DNA from: Pedococcus sp.
GTDB lineage: Bacteria; Actinomycetota; Actinomycetes; Actinomycetales; Dermatophilaceae
Direction: 5' to 3'
Assembly: GCA_025936615.1 (NCBI GenBank)
Contig: JAICSZ010000001.1
Coordinates: forward strand, 1-25,670
Length of the DNA stretch: 25,670 bases
Below the pieces are notes generated by a model. That model saw only the letters and a list, made by a program, of their open reading frames with translations. It had not been told where the DNA came from and made no database searches. Positions 1 to 7,738 of this stretch are shown here, in pieces; position 1 is the stretch's first letter, and the number at the start of each line of letters is the position of its first letter. A program made the translations under genes and the position numbers.

Positions 1-247
1 GCGAGATCGCTCCCGCGCCAGCCACCGCCAGGCCGGCGCCCCCCAGGGCTCCCAGGCCAAGCTCGAAGTAGTGGACACCCTCGTTGATGACGTGCGGCGT
101 GAGCTGCACGGGCGTGACCGGTGCCGGGTCGGGCCCCTCTGTGCCGGGGTCCTGACGTGCGCTCGCCGGGGCTGCCAGCAGGAGTGCTGCCAGCCCGGTC
201 GCGCCGAGAGTCGCTGCGGCCCTGCGAAGGCTGTGTGAGTGTGCCAT
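1..247 (-). CDS. Secreted or membrane-anchored small protein (N-terminal part)
   Basis: The gene is cut by the left edge; only the first 82 codons are present. The start is the ATG at 247-245, preceded by an AGGAC-like ribosome site. The N-terminus has a short basic stretch (SLRRAAA), a hydrophobic core rich in Ala and Leu, and an APASA signal-peptidase-like site near residues 29-33, so it is exported. A Pro/Asp/Gly-rich linker follows. Residues about 61-80 are Gly/Ala/Leu-rich and look like a transmembrane helix. No enzyme motif is visible in the part present. Family not recognised; export and membrane location are inferred from the hydrophobicity pattern. The upstream spacer carries a 22-bp-spaced direct repeat that may regulate it. 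Confidence 0.6.
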   Translation of the reverse strand, partial: MAHSHSLRRAAATLGATGLAALLLAAPASARQDPGTEGPDPAPVTPVQLTPHVINEGVHYFELGLGALGGAGLAVAGAGAIS

Positions 248-342
248 CTCGTGTCCTTGTCGATCGTTCGTTCTTCATCGGGTGGCCGGGTGGCCACCCC
301 TCGCCGATCGCGCCGCGCAGGGCCGCGCCACATCGGGGGAAC

Positions 343-373
343 CCCCTGAGAAGGCGCCCTGAAACCCCTGAGA
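343..373 (-). promoter_or_regulatory. Direct repeat, possible regulator site
   Basis: The 9-mer CCCCTGAGA occurs at 343-351 and again at 365-373, an exact 22-bp period (two helical turns). A related CCCTGA lies between them at 357-362. Read on the minus strand this is TCTCAGGGG repeated about 100 bp upstream of the secreted-protein start at 247. Same-face direct repeats of this kind are typical of response-regulator sites, but no regulator is identified here, and no clear -10 or -35 was found. The rest of 248-383 holds GC-rich short palindromes only. Confidence 0.3.
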
Positions 374-383
374 TGCGGGTCAG

Positions 384-506
384 TCACTTCGGGCGCACGA
401 GGTCCATCGCTGCCGCCACCTCGGTGCCATCCGGTTGCCGGCCGAACATCCCGGTGCCGACCTCGCAGGACCGGATGCCGCCGGTCTCGTAGAGCGCGAC
501 GGCCAC
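384..506 (-). other. Short coding-like segment, possible gene remnant
   Basis: On the minus strand, GTG at 506-504 opens a 40-codon frame ending at TGA 386-384. Its composition is protein-like (E, V, A, D, Y) with nearly all codons ending in G or C, ending in MDLVRPK. The frame stays open further upstream to 716, but that extension is Ser/Thr/Arg/Gln-rich, as expected for the antisense of a real plus-strand frame that shares its wobble positions. No ribosome site is obvious and I do not recognise the family. It may be the 3' end of a decayed gene or a very small protein. Confidence 0.3.
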
Positions 507-522
507 GGGCCACCACGCTCGG

Positions 523-711
523 GTGGACCTCGAGAGCGTCGGCCGACCCGTGCGCGCCGTCGTCGTCATGGACTGTTGTGGACCCACCTGCCTGCTGCGC
601 GACCCGGACGTGCTGGCCTGGCCCGAGGTGCGCCAGCTCTTCCCCGTCACCGGGCAGGGCTGCTCGGTGCTGGCTGACCCGTTGCGGTGGAGCCCGGTCG
701 GCCCGAACTGA
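523..711 (+). other. Short Cys-containing ORF or gene remnant
   Basis: A plus-strand frame of 62 codons (GTG at 523; an internal ATG at 568 gives 47 aa) ends at TGA 709-711, 15 bp before the convergent DUF808 stop. Codons end almost exclusively in G or C and the residues (D, V, L, P, E) look genuine rather than shadow-like. It has a CC-x4-C group near the internal Met (MDCCGPTC) and one further Cys (TGQGC). No ribosome site is convincing and the frame is closed upstream by a TAG at 490-492. The product is not recognised; a 3' gene remnant and a small Cys protein are both possible. Confidence 0.3.
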
Positions 712-726
712 CCCATGGGGCCGGTG

Positions 727-1674
727 TCAGTGGGTTGGGCCCTGCCGGTCCTTGCGCGGCAGGAGGTGGAACACGGTCACGACGACCGCTCCCACGACGA
801 GGCCGACGACTGCGGAGCCGAGGGTGTTGGCCAGCCAGCCGAGGAGTCCGCCGACGGCCGCGACGTGGTGGAGCGCGTCCTCGACGTGGTGGACGAGGGC
901 GTACGGCGCATGCCAGCCCAGCTCGTCCGCGCCGACCAGCAGGATGTGACCACCCACCCAGAGCATGGCGACCACCCCCACGGTGGACAGCACGGCGAGC
1001 AGCCTGGGCATGGCGCGGACGAGGGCCTGCCCGAGGCCTTGAGCGGTGCCGGACGGACGACCGGCGAGGTGCAGGCCGATGTCGTCCATCTTCACGATGA
1101 GCCCCACCACTCCGTAGACCAGCACGGTGATGAGGAGGGCGACGACCGCCAGGATGATCGCTCGTGACACGAACGGCTCGTGCGCAACCTCGTTGAGCGC
1201 AATGACCATGATCTCGCTGGACAGGATGAAGTCGGTGCGGATCGCGCTGGTGACCACCGACTTCTCCTGCTCGGCTCCTCGGGACACCGCCGGCTCGTCC
1301 TCGTCCGCCTCGTGGTGGCCGCTCACCTTCTCCCAGACCTTCTCGGCACCCTCGAAGGCGAGGTAGGTGCCGCCGACCATGAGGATCGGCGTCAGCAGCC
1401 AGGGGAGGAATTGGCTGAGCAGAAGAGCCACCGGCAGGATGATGAGCACCTTGTTGCGCAGCGAGCCAGTGGCAATGCGCTTGATGATCGGGAGCTCCCG
1501 GTCCGGCTTGACGCCCTGCACGTAGCGCGGCGTGACCGCCGTGTCGTCGACCACGACGCCGGCCGCCTTCGCGCTGGCCCGTCCGGCTGCGGCACCGACG
1601 TCATCGACGGAGGCTGCCGCCAGCTTCGCGAGCGCGGCGACGTCGTCGAGGAGCGCGACCAGCCCGCCCGCCAT
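727..1674 (-). CDS. DUF808 (YedI-type) integral membrane protein
   Basis: This 315-aa protein starts MAGGLVALLDD and has the order of conserved blocks of the DUF808/YedI family: an N-terminal helix with alternating Ala/Asp, a DDTAVTP segment, a VKPDRELPI segment near residue 55, then K-x-S-L-R-N-K leading into the first membrane helices. About five to six hydrophobic segments follow, including ones near residues 75-105, 175-200, 220-240 and 280-305. An acidic loop (HHEADEDEPAVS) sits between the second and third. The family is found in the bacterial inner membrane and its function is not established. The length is typical. The ATG at 1674 is the first start in frame; the ribosome site is weak. 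It is a single gene, converging with the short frame to its left and codirectional with the AAA gene upstream. Confidence 0.85.
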   Translation of the reverse strand: MAGGLVALLDDVAALAKLAAASVDDVGAAAGRASAKAAGVVVDDTAVTPRYVQGVKPDRELPIIKRIATGSLRNKVLIILPVALLLSQFLPWLLTPILMVGGTYLAFEGAEKVWEKVSGHHEADEDEPAVSRGAEQEKSVVTSAIRTDFILSSEIMVIALNEVAHEPFVSRAIILAVVALLITVLVYGVVGLIVKMDDIGLHLAGRPSGTAQGLGQALVRAMPRLLAVLSTVGVVAMLWVGGHILLVGADELGWHAPYALVHHVEDALHHVAAVGGLLGWLANTLGSAVVGLVVGAVVVTVFHLLPRKDRQGPTH

Positions 1675-1825
1675 CAGAGCCCGTCCCGGGTCGGTACGGC
1701 GCAGGTCAGGGCAGGCTTCGGCACAGGTGGAAGGGTATCGGCGGCTCGGTCACACCCGACGTTCCGACAGTGAGCAAAGGTGCGCTGTGTGCGACTCCAC
1801 GGGGTGGACACGTCGTCCGGTGGCT

Positions 1826-3037
1826 TCAGGTGGTGGTGCGCAGGTACCTGCCGAAGTGGGGCACCGTGAAGGCGATCCGACCGCGCTCACCGGAGTAGAT
1901 CAGGCCCTTCTTGAGCAGCGCATCCCTTGCGGGAGAAAGGGACTGGGGCTTGCGGTCGAGGACGGACGCGACGGCGGCGGTGGGCACGGACTCTGTCTCG
2001 TCCACGTCCTCGCCCTCCTCCACCTGCCGGTGGGCGGCGTCGGCCATGGCCCGCAGGTACTCGCGCTCGGCCGGTGTGGCCCGTTCGTAGCGCGAGCCGA
2101 AGAAGCCCACCGCGAGCTCACCCTCCGCCTCCGGTGCGGCGACCTTCACGTCCTCGGCGGTGATGGGCGAGCGTAGGGCGACGTCCCAGGCGACCTTGCC
2201 GTACGCCTGGACGAAGTACGGGTAGCCGGCGGTCGCGGCATACAACGCCTCCAAGGCCGCCGGCTCGAACGCGGCGCCCTCCTCCAGAGCCGGCGCGACC
2301 AGGGCCAGGTCCGCAGCCTCACGGTCGAGCCGGTCGATGCGCTGGTAGCGGAACAGCCTCTCCGAGTATGACTTCGACGCGGACAACACCGCAGGAAGGT
2401 GCGGCAGCCCAGCGCCCACCACGATGACCGGCAGGCCGGACTGGGAGATCTCGTGGCAGGCGGCACAGATCGCGGACACGTCCTCGGCGCCGAGGTCCTG
2501 CAGCTCGTCGATGAATACCGCAACGCCACGCCCCAGGTCCGCCGCCAGGCCACCCACGTCGGTCAGCAGCTCCACGAGGTCGATCTCGATGTCACCGGAG
2601 TCGGCGCGGCCGGTCACCGCTGGGGCGTCGATGCCGGGGTTCCACTTCTCGCGCAGCTTGGCTCCCGGCGCAGCGTCGCGTTGGGCGAACGCCTTGACGA
2701 CGCCCAGCACGTGGTCAACCTCATGGCCGGCGGGGTGGCCCAGCTCGCGCACCGCCACGTGCAGGGCGGCCGACAGTGGACGCCGCAGCCGCTGGTCGGG
2801 CCGCGCCTCGAGCTTGCCGGTCCCCCAGTGTGCTCGCACCGCTGCTGAGCGAAGGGCGTTGAGCAGCACCGTCTTGCCCACCCCGCGCAGCCCGGTGAGG
2901 ACGACGGAGCGCTCGGGGCGGCCGTGTGCGATCCGCTCGAGCACGACGTCGAAGGCCTGGAGCTGCTCGTCCCGTCCGGCGAGCTCAGGTGGGCGCTGGC
3001 CGGCGCCGGGGGCGTACGGGTTGCGTATCGGGTCCAC
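1826..3037 (-). CDS. AAA ATPase with Orc1/Cdc6-like fold
   Basis: A 403-aa P-loop ATPase. Walker A is GLRGVGKT near residues 49-56. Walker B is VAVFIDELQDL near residue 170. A sensor-1-like IVVGAG segment follows near residue 200. An AGYPYFVQAYG block near residue 290 is typical of bacterial Orc1-like/AAA_16 proteins. The C-terminus (about 320-400) looks like a winged helix (SVPTAAVASVLDRK, then ALLKKGLIY and IAFTVPHFGRYL). Such stand-alone ATPases are common in actinobacteria and their cellular role is not settled; nothing here ties it to a replication or defence system. The start is GTG at 3037-3035. A TACGCT hexamer ends 6 nt before it, so the message may be leaderless. An inverted repeat lies about 40 bp upstream. 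Confidence 0.85.
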   Translation of the reverse strand: MDPIRNPYAPGAGQRPPELAGRDEQLQAFDVVLERIAHGRPERSVVLTGLRGVGKTVLLNALRSAAVRAHWGTGKLEARPDQRLRRPLSAALHVAVRELGHPAGHEVDHVLGVVKAFAQRDAAPGAKLREKWNPGIDAPAVTGRADSGDIEIDLVELLTDVGGLAADLGRGVAVFIDELQDLGAEDVSAICAACHEISQSGLPVIVVGAGLPHLPAVLSASKSYSERLFRYQRIDRLDREAADLALVAPALEEGAAFEPAALEALYAATAGYPYFVQAYGKVAWDVALRSPITAEDVKVAAPEAEGELAVGFFGSRYERATPAEREYLRAMADAAHRQVEEGEDVDETESVPTAAVASVLDRKPQSLSPARDALLKKGLIYSGERGRIAFTVPHFGRYLRTTT

Positions 3038-3078
3038 GATCGCAGCGTATGGCGCTTTCTAGTGGATCCCTGAGATTT

Positions 3079-3098
3079 CACGATACGACGCGATCGTG
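3079..3098. promoter_or_regulatory. Inverted repeat upstream of the AAA ATPase
   Basis: CACGAT (3079-3084) and ATCGTG (3093-3098) form a perfect 6-bp inverted repeat with an 8-bp spacer, 41 bp before the GTG start of the AAA gene. Another CACGAT overlaps the start codon itself (3035-3040). The 91-bp interval to the preceding gene holds nothing else. An operator is plausible; a short hairpin at the end of the upstream transcript is the alternative. Confidence 0.3.
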
Positions 3099-3128
3099 TC
3101 GCCCTTCAGCCGGGTCGTGGGGGCTGGC

Positions 3129-3653
3129 TCAGCGGCGGGTGCGGCGACGGACGAGGTGACCGACCACGGCGGGCACCCAGCCGGTCTCGCCCCGCATCCA
3201 GCGGCCGGCGACCAGGTTGTGCGGCACCACGACGAAGGTTCCCTTGAACCCCTCGGTGAGGGCCAGGTCCGTGCCGAAGACGTCGGTCACGAGCTGCCAG
3301 TCGAGGTCGGTGTGCCGGTCGAGGTGGGCCCCGATCGCCATGGCGAAGCGCTCCACGATCGCCGCGTGGTCCGGGCGCGAGCCAAGCGGGGCCGACTCCC
3401 AGGCGCGGTAGGCCGAGTCCAGTGCGGCGCCGATCGCCTCGACGTCGTCGAGGTCCACGCCGTCCGCCTGCAGGACGGCGACGGCGGCGTCGATCCGGGC
3501 GCGGTCCTGTGGCGGGACGGCGTCGACGACGGGTTGCAGGGCAGCGCCGTCACTGACCAACGCGTCGCCGGCGCCCGGCACCTGGCGCCGCTCGGGCTGG
3601 CGTGGCTCGGGGGCAGGTTGCGTCCTGTCCCGTCCCCGCCCGAACCACGCCAC
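3129..3653 (-). CDS. Conserved hypothetical protein (DUF3806-like)
   Basis: A 174-aa protein starting at GTG 3653. The first 35 residues are Arg/Pro/Glu-rich and probably disordered. The folded part follows: a helical region (residues 40-95) with many acidic residues, then IGAHLDRHTDLDWQLVTDVFGTDLAL and a C-terminal strand-rich segment FVVVPHNLVAGRW ending in a basic tail. This layout, with a G-x-x-L helix then a W-x-x-V-x-D-x-x-G-T-D-L block, resembles small DUF3806-type proteins, but the assignment is from memory of the pattern only. It lies 9 nt downstream of the rhodanese gene on the same strand and is probably cotranscribed with it. No catalytic motif is seen. Confidence 0.65.
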   Translation of the reverse strand: MAWFGRGRDRTQPAPEPRQPERRQVPGAGDALVSDGAALQPVVDAVPPQDRARIDAAVAVLQADGVDLDDVEAIGAALDSAYRAWESAPLGSRPDHAAIVERFAMAIGAHLDRHTDLDWQLVTDVFGTDLALTEGFKGTFVVVPHNLVAGRWMRGETGWVPAVVGHLVRRRTRR

Positions 3654-3662
3654 GGCGTCGGC

Positions 3663-3986
3663 CTACTTGACCCTGGGTGGGCTGACGGGTCCCACGAGCG
3701 GCTTTCCCGCGCCGTGCCAGGCCCGCATGCCGCCGTCGACGTTCGCGACGTCGAAGCCCTGTTGCGCCAGCCACGCCGCGGCACGGTTCGAGCGCCCTCC
3801 GCTTCGGCAGACGACCGCGAGCGTGTCCGTGTCGTCCGGGAGGTCACCGAGCCGGGACGGCAGGTCGCTCAGCGGGATGTGGACCGCCCCGGGCGCGTGC
3901 CCGGCGTCCCACTCGTCCTGCTCGCGCACGTCGAGCATGACGGCGTCGTCGGGAACCTCACTGACCGAGACCTGCGGAACGTCCAT
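3663..3986 (-). CDS. Single-domain rhodanese-like sulfurtransferase
   Basis: A 107-aa, single-domain rhodanese. The CH2A-like block LDVREQDEWDAGHAPGAVHI is at residues 18-37. The active-site loop CRSGGRS contains the catalytic Cys (about residue 60) that carries the persulfide. The C-terminal block NVDGGMRAWHGAGKPL is typical of the PspE/GlpE class. The protein is cytoplasmic, as no signal peptide is present. The expected reaction is transfer of sulfane sulfur to a thiophilic acceptor; the physiological acceptor cannot be read from the sequence. ATG at 3986 has an AGGA-type ribosome site. It heads a two-gene unit with the DUF3806-like gene and lies 86 bp downstream of the DNA glycosylase gene on the same strand. 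Confidence 0.9.
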   Translation of the reverse strand: MDVPQVSVSEVPDDAVMLDVREQDEWDAGHAPGAVHIPLSDLPSRLGDLPDDTDTLAVVCRSGGRSNRAAAWLAQQGFDVANVDGGMRAWHGAGKPLVGPVSPPRVK

Positions 3987-4072
3987 TGCTCCATCCTGTC
4001 ACCGGCTCGGGCCGCTCGCCCGCCGCCGGCTGCCGCCACGGCGCCGAGTGTGGCCTCCCTTGGCGGGGGCCC

Positions 4073-4933
4073 CTACTTGAGCAGCCGCGACATGCGGCGG
4101 TCGGCCAGCGGCTTGCCGCCGGTCTGGCAGGTCGCGCAGTACTGCAGGGCCGAGTCGGCGAAGGACACCTCACGCACCACGTCGCCACACACCGGGCACT
4201 CCTCTCCCGCGCGCCCGTGGACCCGCATGCCCCCGCGCTTCGCATCCTTCAGCTCGGCCGCGGGCTTGCCCGACGCGGCGCCCACGGCCGCGGACAGCGT
4301 GTCGCGCAACGCGGCATACAAGCGGTCCACCGCCTCGTCGTCGAGGCTGGAGGCCAGCGCGAACGGCGACATCTTCGCGACGTGGAGCACCTCGTCGGAG
4401 TAGGCGTTTCCCACGCCTGCGATGACCGACTGGTCCCTCAGGAGCCCCTTCACCTGCGCGCGCTTGCCCCGCAGCAGGTCGGCGAAGGCCTCACGGGTGA
4501 AGTCCGACGACAGGGGGTCGGGCCCGAGCGTGGCGATGCCGGGCACCTCCTGCGGGTCATGGACGAGGTAGGCCGCGAGCCGCTTCTTCGTGCCGGCCTC
4601 GGTGAGGTCGAACCCCGAGCCGTCGGAGAACCGGGTGCGCAGCGCGATCGGGGACTTGCCCGGCCGCAGCACGGTGTTGGGCATCGCGTCCGACCACCGC
4701 AGCCAGCCCGCTCGCGCCAGGTGGAACACCAGGTGCACGCCGTCGCAGTCGAGGTCGACGAACTTGCCGTGCCGGGTGACGGAGTCGACGGGGACACCGC
4801 TGAGTGCCTGCGGCGGCGGGTCGAACGTCTTCAGGACCGAGAAGGAGCCCAGCTCCACCGCGGTGACGGCCGCGCCGACGACACGCGCGGCGAGGAAGTC
4901 GACGAGCGCCTGGACCTCGGGCAACTCTGGCAT
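4073..4933 (-). CDS. Fpg/Nei-family DNA glycosylase/AP lyase
   Basis: A 286-aa base-excision repair enzyme. The start at ATG 4933 is fixed by the invariant N-terminus MPELPE: Pro2 is the Schiff-base nucleophile and Glu3 the general acid. Lys57 in HGKFVDL matches the conserved beta-hairpin lysine. The helix-two-turn-helix is QSVIAGVGNAYSDEVL (about 180-195). A C-terminal zinc finger, C-x2-C-x16-C-x2-C (CPVC...CATC), is intact. Expected activity is excision of oxidised bases with strand cleavage. Several actinobacterial paralogues share these motifs, so MutM, Nei or a divergent third type cannot be decided by eye. The frame stays open upstream into the exporter gene, but that part is antisense. 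It is divergent from the exporter with 55 bp between starts. Confidence 0.93.
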   Translation of the reverse strand: MPELPEVQALVDFLAARVVGAAVTAVELGSFSVLKTFDPPPQALSGVPVDSVTRHGKFVDLDCDGVHLVFHLARAGWLRWSDAMPNTVLRPGKSPIALRTRFSDGSGFDLTEAGTKKRLAAYLVHDPQEVPGIATLGPDPLSSDFTREAFADLLRGKRAQVKGLLRDQSVIAGVGNAYSDEVLHVAKMSPFALASSLDDEAVDRLYAALRDTLSAAVGAASGKPAAELKDAKRGGMRVHGRAGEECPVCGDVVREVSFADSALQYCATCQTGGKPLADRRMSRLLK

Positions 4934-4988
4934 CCACTCATTCTGGCTCACCACACGGGCGCGGCGCGCGTGGTGGGAGCATGGCCCG

Positions 4989-6449
4989 ATGCACCGGGAG
5001 CCAGCCGTCTCGGGTGAGACCGCGCCGCAGGAGCAGCTCCACATGGGCGAGCACCGTGGTCGTCTGGTGCTCGCCACCACGGTCCTGGGCAGCAGCATCG
5101 CGCTGCTCGACGGCACGGTCGTCAACGTTGCGCTGCCCACCATCGGCCGCGAGCTGTCGGCCGGCCTGGCAGGACTGCAGTGGGTCGTCAATGCCTACGC
5201 CCTGACGCTGGCCGCGCTGATCCTGCTCGGCGGCTCCCTCGGCGACCGGTTCGGGCGCCGGCGCCTCTACGCACTGGGGGTCGCCGGGTTCGGGGTCTCG
5301 TCGGTCCTGTGTGCCGTGTCGCCCACCATCGGCGTGCTCGTCGCCGCCCGCGCCGTCCAAGGGGTCTGCGCGGCGATGCTCGTGCCGGGCAGCCTGGCGA
5401 TCCTGCAGGCATCCTTCCGGCGGGAGGACCGGATGGCGGCCATCGGTGCCTGGACCGGGCTGCTCGGAGTGGCCACGGCGTCGGGGCCGGTGGTGGGCGG
5501 CTGGCTGGTCGACCGCGACTGGCGGTGGGCCTTCTGGATCAACGTCCCGCTTGCGGTCGCGGTCGTCGTGCTGGCGCTGCGGGTGGTGCCCGAGTCCCGC
5601 AACCCGCGGGCGGCCCGCGGCCTGGACGTCCCCGGCGTGCTGCTCGCGGTGGTCGGCCTCGCCGGCACCACCTATGCGCTCACGGTCGCACCCGGCCATC
5701 CCGGTCTCGTCCCGTGGGCCGTCGGTGCGACAGGCGTGGTCTGCCTCGCCGGGTTCGTGGCGCGCGAACGCAGCACCGAGCACCCCATGGTCCCGCCCTC
5801 GCTGTTCGCCGACCGGGTGTTCACCGTGGTCAACGCCGTCACGCTCCTGGTCTACGCGGGTCTGGGCGTAGCGCTGCTGTTCCTCGTCCTGTTCCTGCAG
5901 AATGTCTCCGGCTGGTCTCCCCTTGCCGCGGGAGCCGCAACCCTCCCACTGAGCATCCTGATGCTGTTGCTGGCCGGCCGGTTCGGGGCGCTGGCCACAC
6001 GGCACGGACCTCGCCGGTACATGGTCGCCGGGACCCTCGTCGCGGGGGCCGGCTTCACGCTGCTCGCGTTCTCGCCGCGGCACCCGGACTTCGTCGCGCA
6101 CATCCTGCCCGGCATCGGCCTCGTGGGGCTCGGCCTGTCGATGACGGTGGCCCCCCTGACCGGCACGGTGCTCGCCGCGGCACCAGACGAGCTCGCCGGG
6201 ACTGCGAGCGGCGTCAACAACGCCGTGGCGCGGACGGCGGGGCTGTTGGCCGTCGCCGCGATCCCACCGCTGGTCGGGCTGGGAGGTGCCGACTACTCCT
6301 CGGCCGAGGCTCTCGCACCTGCCTATCGGGCCGCCATGCTCGTGTGTGCGGTCCTCGTCGCCCTGGGCGCACCGCTCACCGCGGTGGGACTGCCGCGGGG
6401 CCGGGCCGAGTGCGCGGCCACCCCCCACCTGGACGTCAGCGCGCGGTAG
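4989..6449 (+). CDS. DHA2-family MFS multidrug exporter
   Basis: A 486-aa transporter of the EmrB/QacA type (14 predicted helices by length). Helix 1 carries the family signature SSIALLDGTVVNVALPTI, with the acidic residue typical of DHA2 drug:proton antiporters. Motif A is GSLGDRFGRRRLYALG after helix 2. Motif C is ASGPVVGGWLVD in helix 5. It should expel a hydrophobic or cationic compound in exchange for protons across the cytoplasmic membrane; the substrate cannot be predicted. Two starts are possible: ATG 4989 (GGGAG 9 nt upstream) and ATG 5043 (GGAG 9 nt upstream, 468 aa, begins just before helix 1). I list the longer one. The 3' end overlaps the convergent App1-type gene by 14 bp. Confidence 0.92.
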   Translation: MHREPAVSGETAPQEQLHMGEHRGRLVLATTVLGSSIALLDGTVVNVALPTIGRELSAGLAGLQWVVNAYALTLAALILLGGSLGDRFGRRRLYALGVAGFGVSSVLCAVSPTIGVLVAARAVQGVCAAMLVPGSLAILQASFRREDRMAAIGAWTGLLGVATASGPVVGGWLVDRDWRWAFWINVPLAVAVVVLALRVVPESRNPRAARGLDVPGVLLAVVGLAGTTYALTVAPGHPGLVPWAVGATGVVCLAGFVARERSTEHPMVPPSLFADRVFTVVNAVTLLVYAGLGVALLFLVLFLQNVSGWSPLAAGAATLPLSILMLLLAGRFGALATRHGPRRYMVAGTLVAGAGFTLLAFSPRHPDFVAHILPGIGLVGLGLSMTVAPLTGTVLAAAPDELAGTASGVNNAVARTAGLLAVAAIPPLVGLGGADYSSAEALAPAYRAAMLVCAVLVALGAPLTAVGLPRGRAECAATPHLDVSAR

Positions 6450-7527
6450 GCGCGGTGTCGCCGAGGGCGACCCGCAGCAGCCGCAACAGCCCGTACCCGT
6501 CGGGGGCACGACACACGGGCACGTCCCGCTGGTGCCGGTCCCGTGCCGGGACGAACTCCTCCAACGAGACAGGTATGCCGTGTGAGAGCACCTGCTCGGA
6601 AGGAGTGAGCTCGCGGATCGCGATGGCTTCGACCCGTTCGGGCCGCTGCTCGGAGAAGTCGCCATAGATCCTGGGGTCGTGCTGCCCGTCGTCGCCTACG
6701 AGCACCCAGCGGATGTTGGGGAACTCGTTGGCGAGCCGGTGCAGGCAGGCGCGCTTGTGGTCCTGGCCGGAGCGGAACCACCCCGTGTTGGTCGGCCCCC
6801 AGTCGGTGAGCAGCAACGGGCCGGGTGGGTAACCGTGACGACGCACGAACCGGGTCAGGGTGGGCGCCGTGTTCCAGGCGCCGGTGGACACGTAGACCAT
6901 CGGGGCGCCGGGGTGGTCTGCCAGCAGCTCGCGGTACATCGTTGCCATGCCTGGCACGACGTGACGGGCGTTCTCGCTCTTCACGAAGGTGTTCCAAGCG
7001 GCGATCATCGGGCGGGGCAGCGACGTCGAGATGATGGTGTCGTCGATGTCGCTGATCAGCCCGAACGTCTGGTCCGGCCCGACCACGACGACGGCTGCGA
7101 AGGTGTCCTCCGCATCCGGCGAGCTGAGCCGTGCCTCGTGCCAACCTGGGGCGAGCCCGTGGTCCCGGAGCTTGACGTCGATGTAGCCACTTCGGTCGCT
7201 GCGGGTGTGGATCTCGCTGTCCCCCAAGGTGATCGTCACCGGTACATTCATCGCAGGAGCCGTGATGAACGCTCGCCAGCCGCGCCGCTCGTCCTCCGCC
7301 GAGCGCAGCTGGGCAGTGCTGGCCGCGGCGTCCTCGCGGGGCTGGTCCGGCCCCTCGCCCCCCGGTCGGCGCGCCAACAGTACGCGTCCCAGGACCCGGG
7401 CGAACTCCGTGGTGCCGTAGCCGGTGTGGCCCACGATGCGGCTTCGCCAGCCACGGTGCCGCAACAGCGTGTCGACGCGCCGGTGCCAGGCGTCCTCGAC
7501 GATGGCGGCGGCGTGGGGTCGGGCCAT
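6436..7527 (-). CDS. App1-type phosphatase (DUF2183, HAD-like)
   Basis: A 363-aa protein of the App1/DUF2183 family. A beta-rich N-terminal part (residues about 80-150) precedes the catalytic domain. The HAD-like DxDxT motif is FGLISDIDDTII (Asp160 and Asp162). YVSTGAWN, WGPTNTGWFRSG with QDHK, and VLVGDDGQHDPRIY are the other family blocks and supply the Ser/Thr, Lys and Asp groups of a HAD active site. Yeast App1p is a Mg2+-dependent phosphatidate phosphatase; the substrate of bacterial members is inferred, not shown. There is no signal peptide, so it is probably cytosolic. The ATG at 7527 is the first start in frame. It converges with the exporter and shares 14 bp with it. Confidence 0.9.
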   Translation of the reverse strand: MARPHAAAIVEDAWHRRVDTLLRHRGWRSRIVGHTGYGTTEFARVLGRVLLARRPGGEGPDQPREDAAASTAQLRSAEDERRGWRAFITAPAMNVPVTITLGDSEIHTRSDRSGYIDVKLRDHGLAPGWHEARLSSPDAEDTFAAVVVVGPDQTFGLISDIDDTIISTSLPRPMIAAWNTFVKSENARHVVPGMATMYRELLADHPGAPMVYVSTGAWNTAPTLTRFVRRHGYPPGPLLLTDWGPTNTGWFRSGQDHKRACLHRLANEFPNIRWVLVGDDGQHDPRIYGDFSEQRPERVEAIAIRELTPSEQVLSHGIPVSLEEFVPARDRHQRDVPVCRAPDGYGLLRLLRVALGDTAPTAR

Positions 7528-7703
7528 GGCCCGACCCTACGGCCTTGCCGCCCGTCACCTCACTTCGACGCAGTCGGGTTCCCGCGGCGCGTCGGGACGG
7601 CGAGCAGGAGCGACGGTCATCGTTCGCTTCCCTCTCGTCCCGGCTGTCTCAAGTGCTTGTTGAAGGTCACGCAGAGCCGGGCATGACCAGAAATCAGCAG
7701 GTG

Positions 7704-7731
7704 TTGAATTATGGCCGAGGGCAGCTAGATT
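7704..7731 (+). promoter_or_regulatory. Promoter for a leaderless transcript
   Basis: TTGAAT (7704-7709) and TAGATT (7726-7731) are separated by 16 bp. The ATG of the small ORF follows 7 nt after the -10 box, so the first transcribed base should fall on or next to the start codon. This is the standard leaderless arrangement of actinobacteria. No ribosome site is present, in agreement. The rest of the 211-bp gap back to the App1-type start (7528-7703) holds nothing I can name. Confidence 0.55.
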
Positions 7732-7738
7732 GGTCGGC

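Noticed and set aside
384..716. One 110-aa minus-strand gene
   Set aside because: Only the C-terminal 40 residues look like protein; the Ser/Thr/Arg-rich remainder matches what the plus-strand frame at 523-711 would give as antisense.
4934..5191. N-terminal extension of the DNA glycosylase
   Set aside because: The enzyme needs Pro2 and Glu3 of MPELPE at its N-terminus; the extension would block catalysis and runs antisense through the exporter gene.
7647..7664. A possible SARP heptamer pair (TCAAGTG then TTGAAGG)
   Set aside because: The second element is not a direct repeat of the first and there is no third copy.
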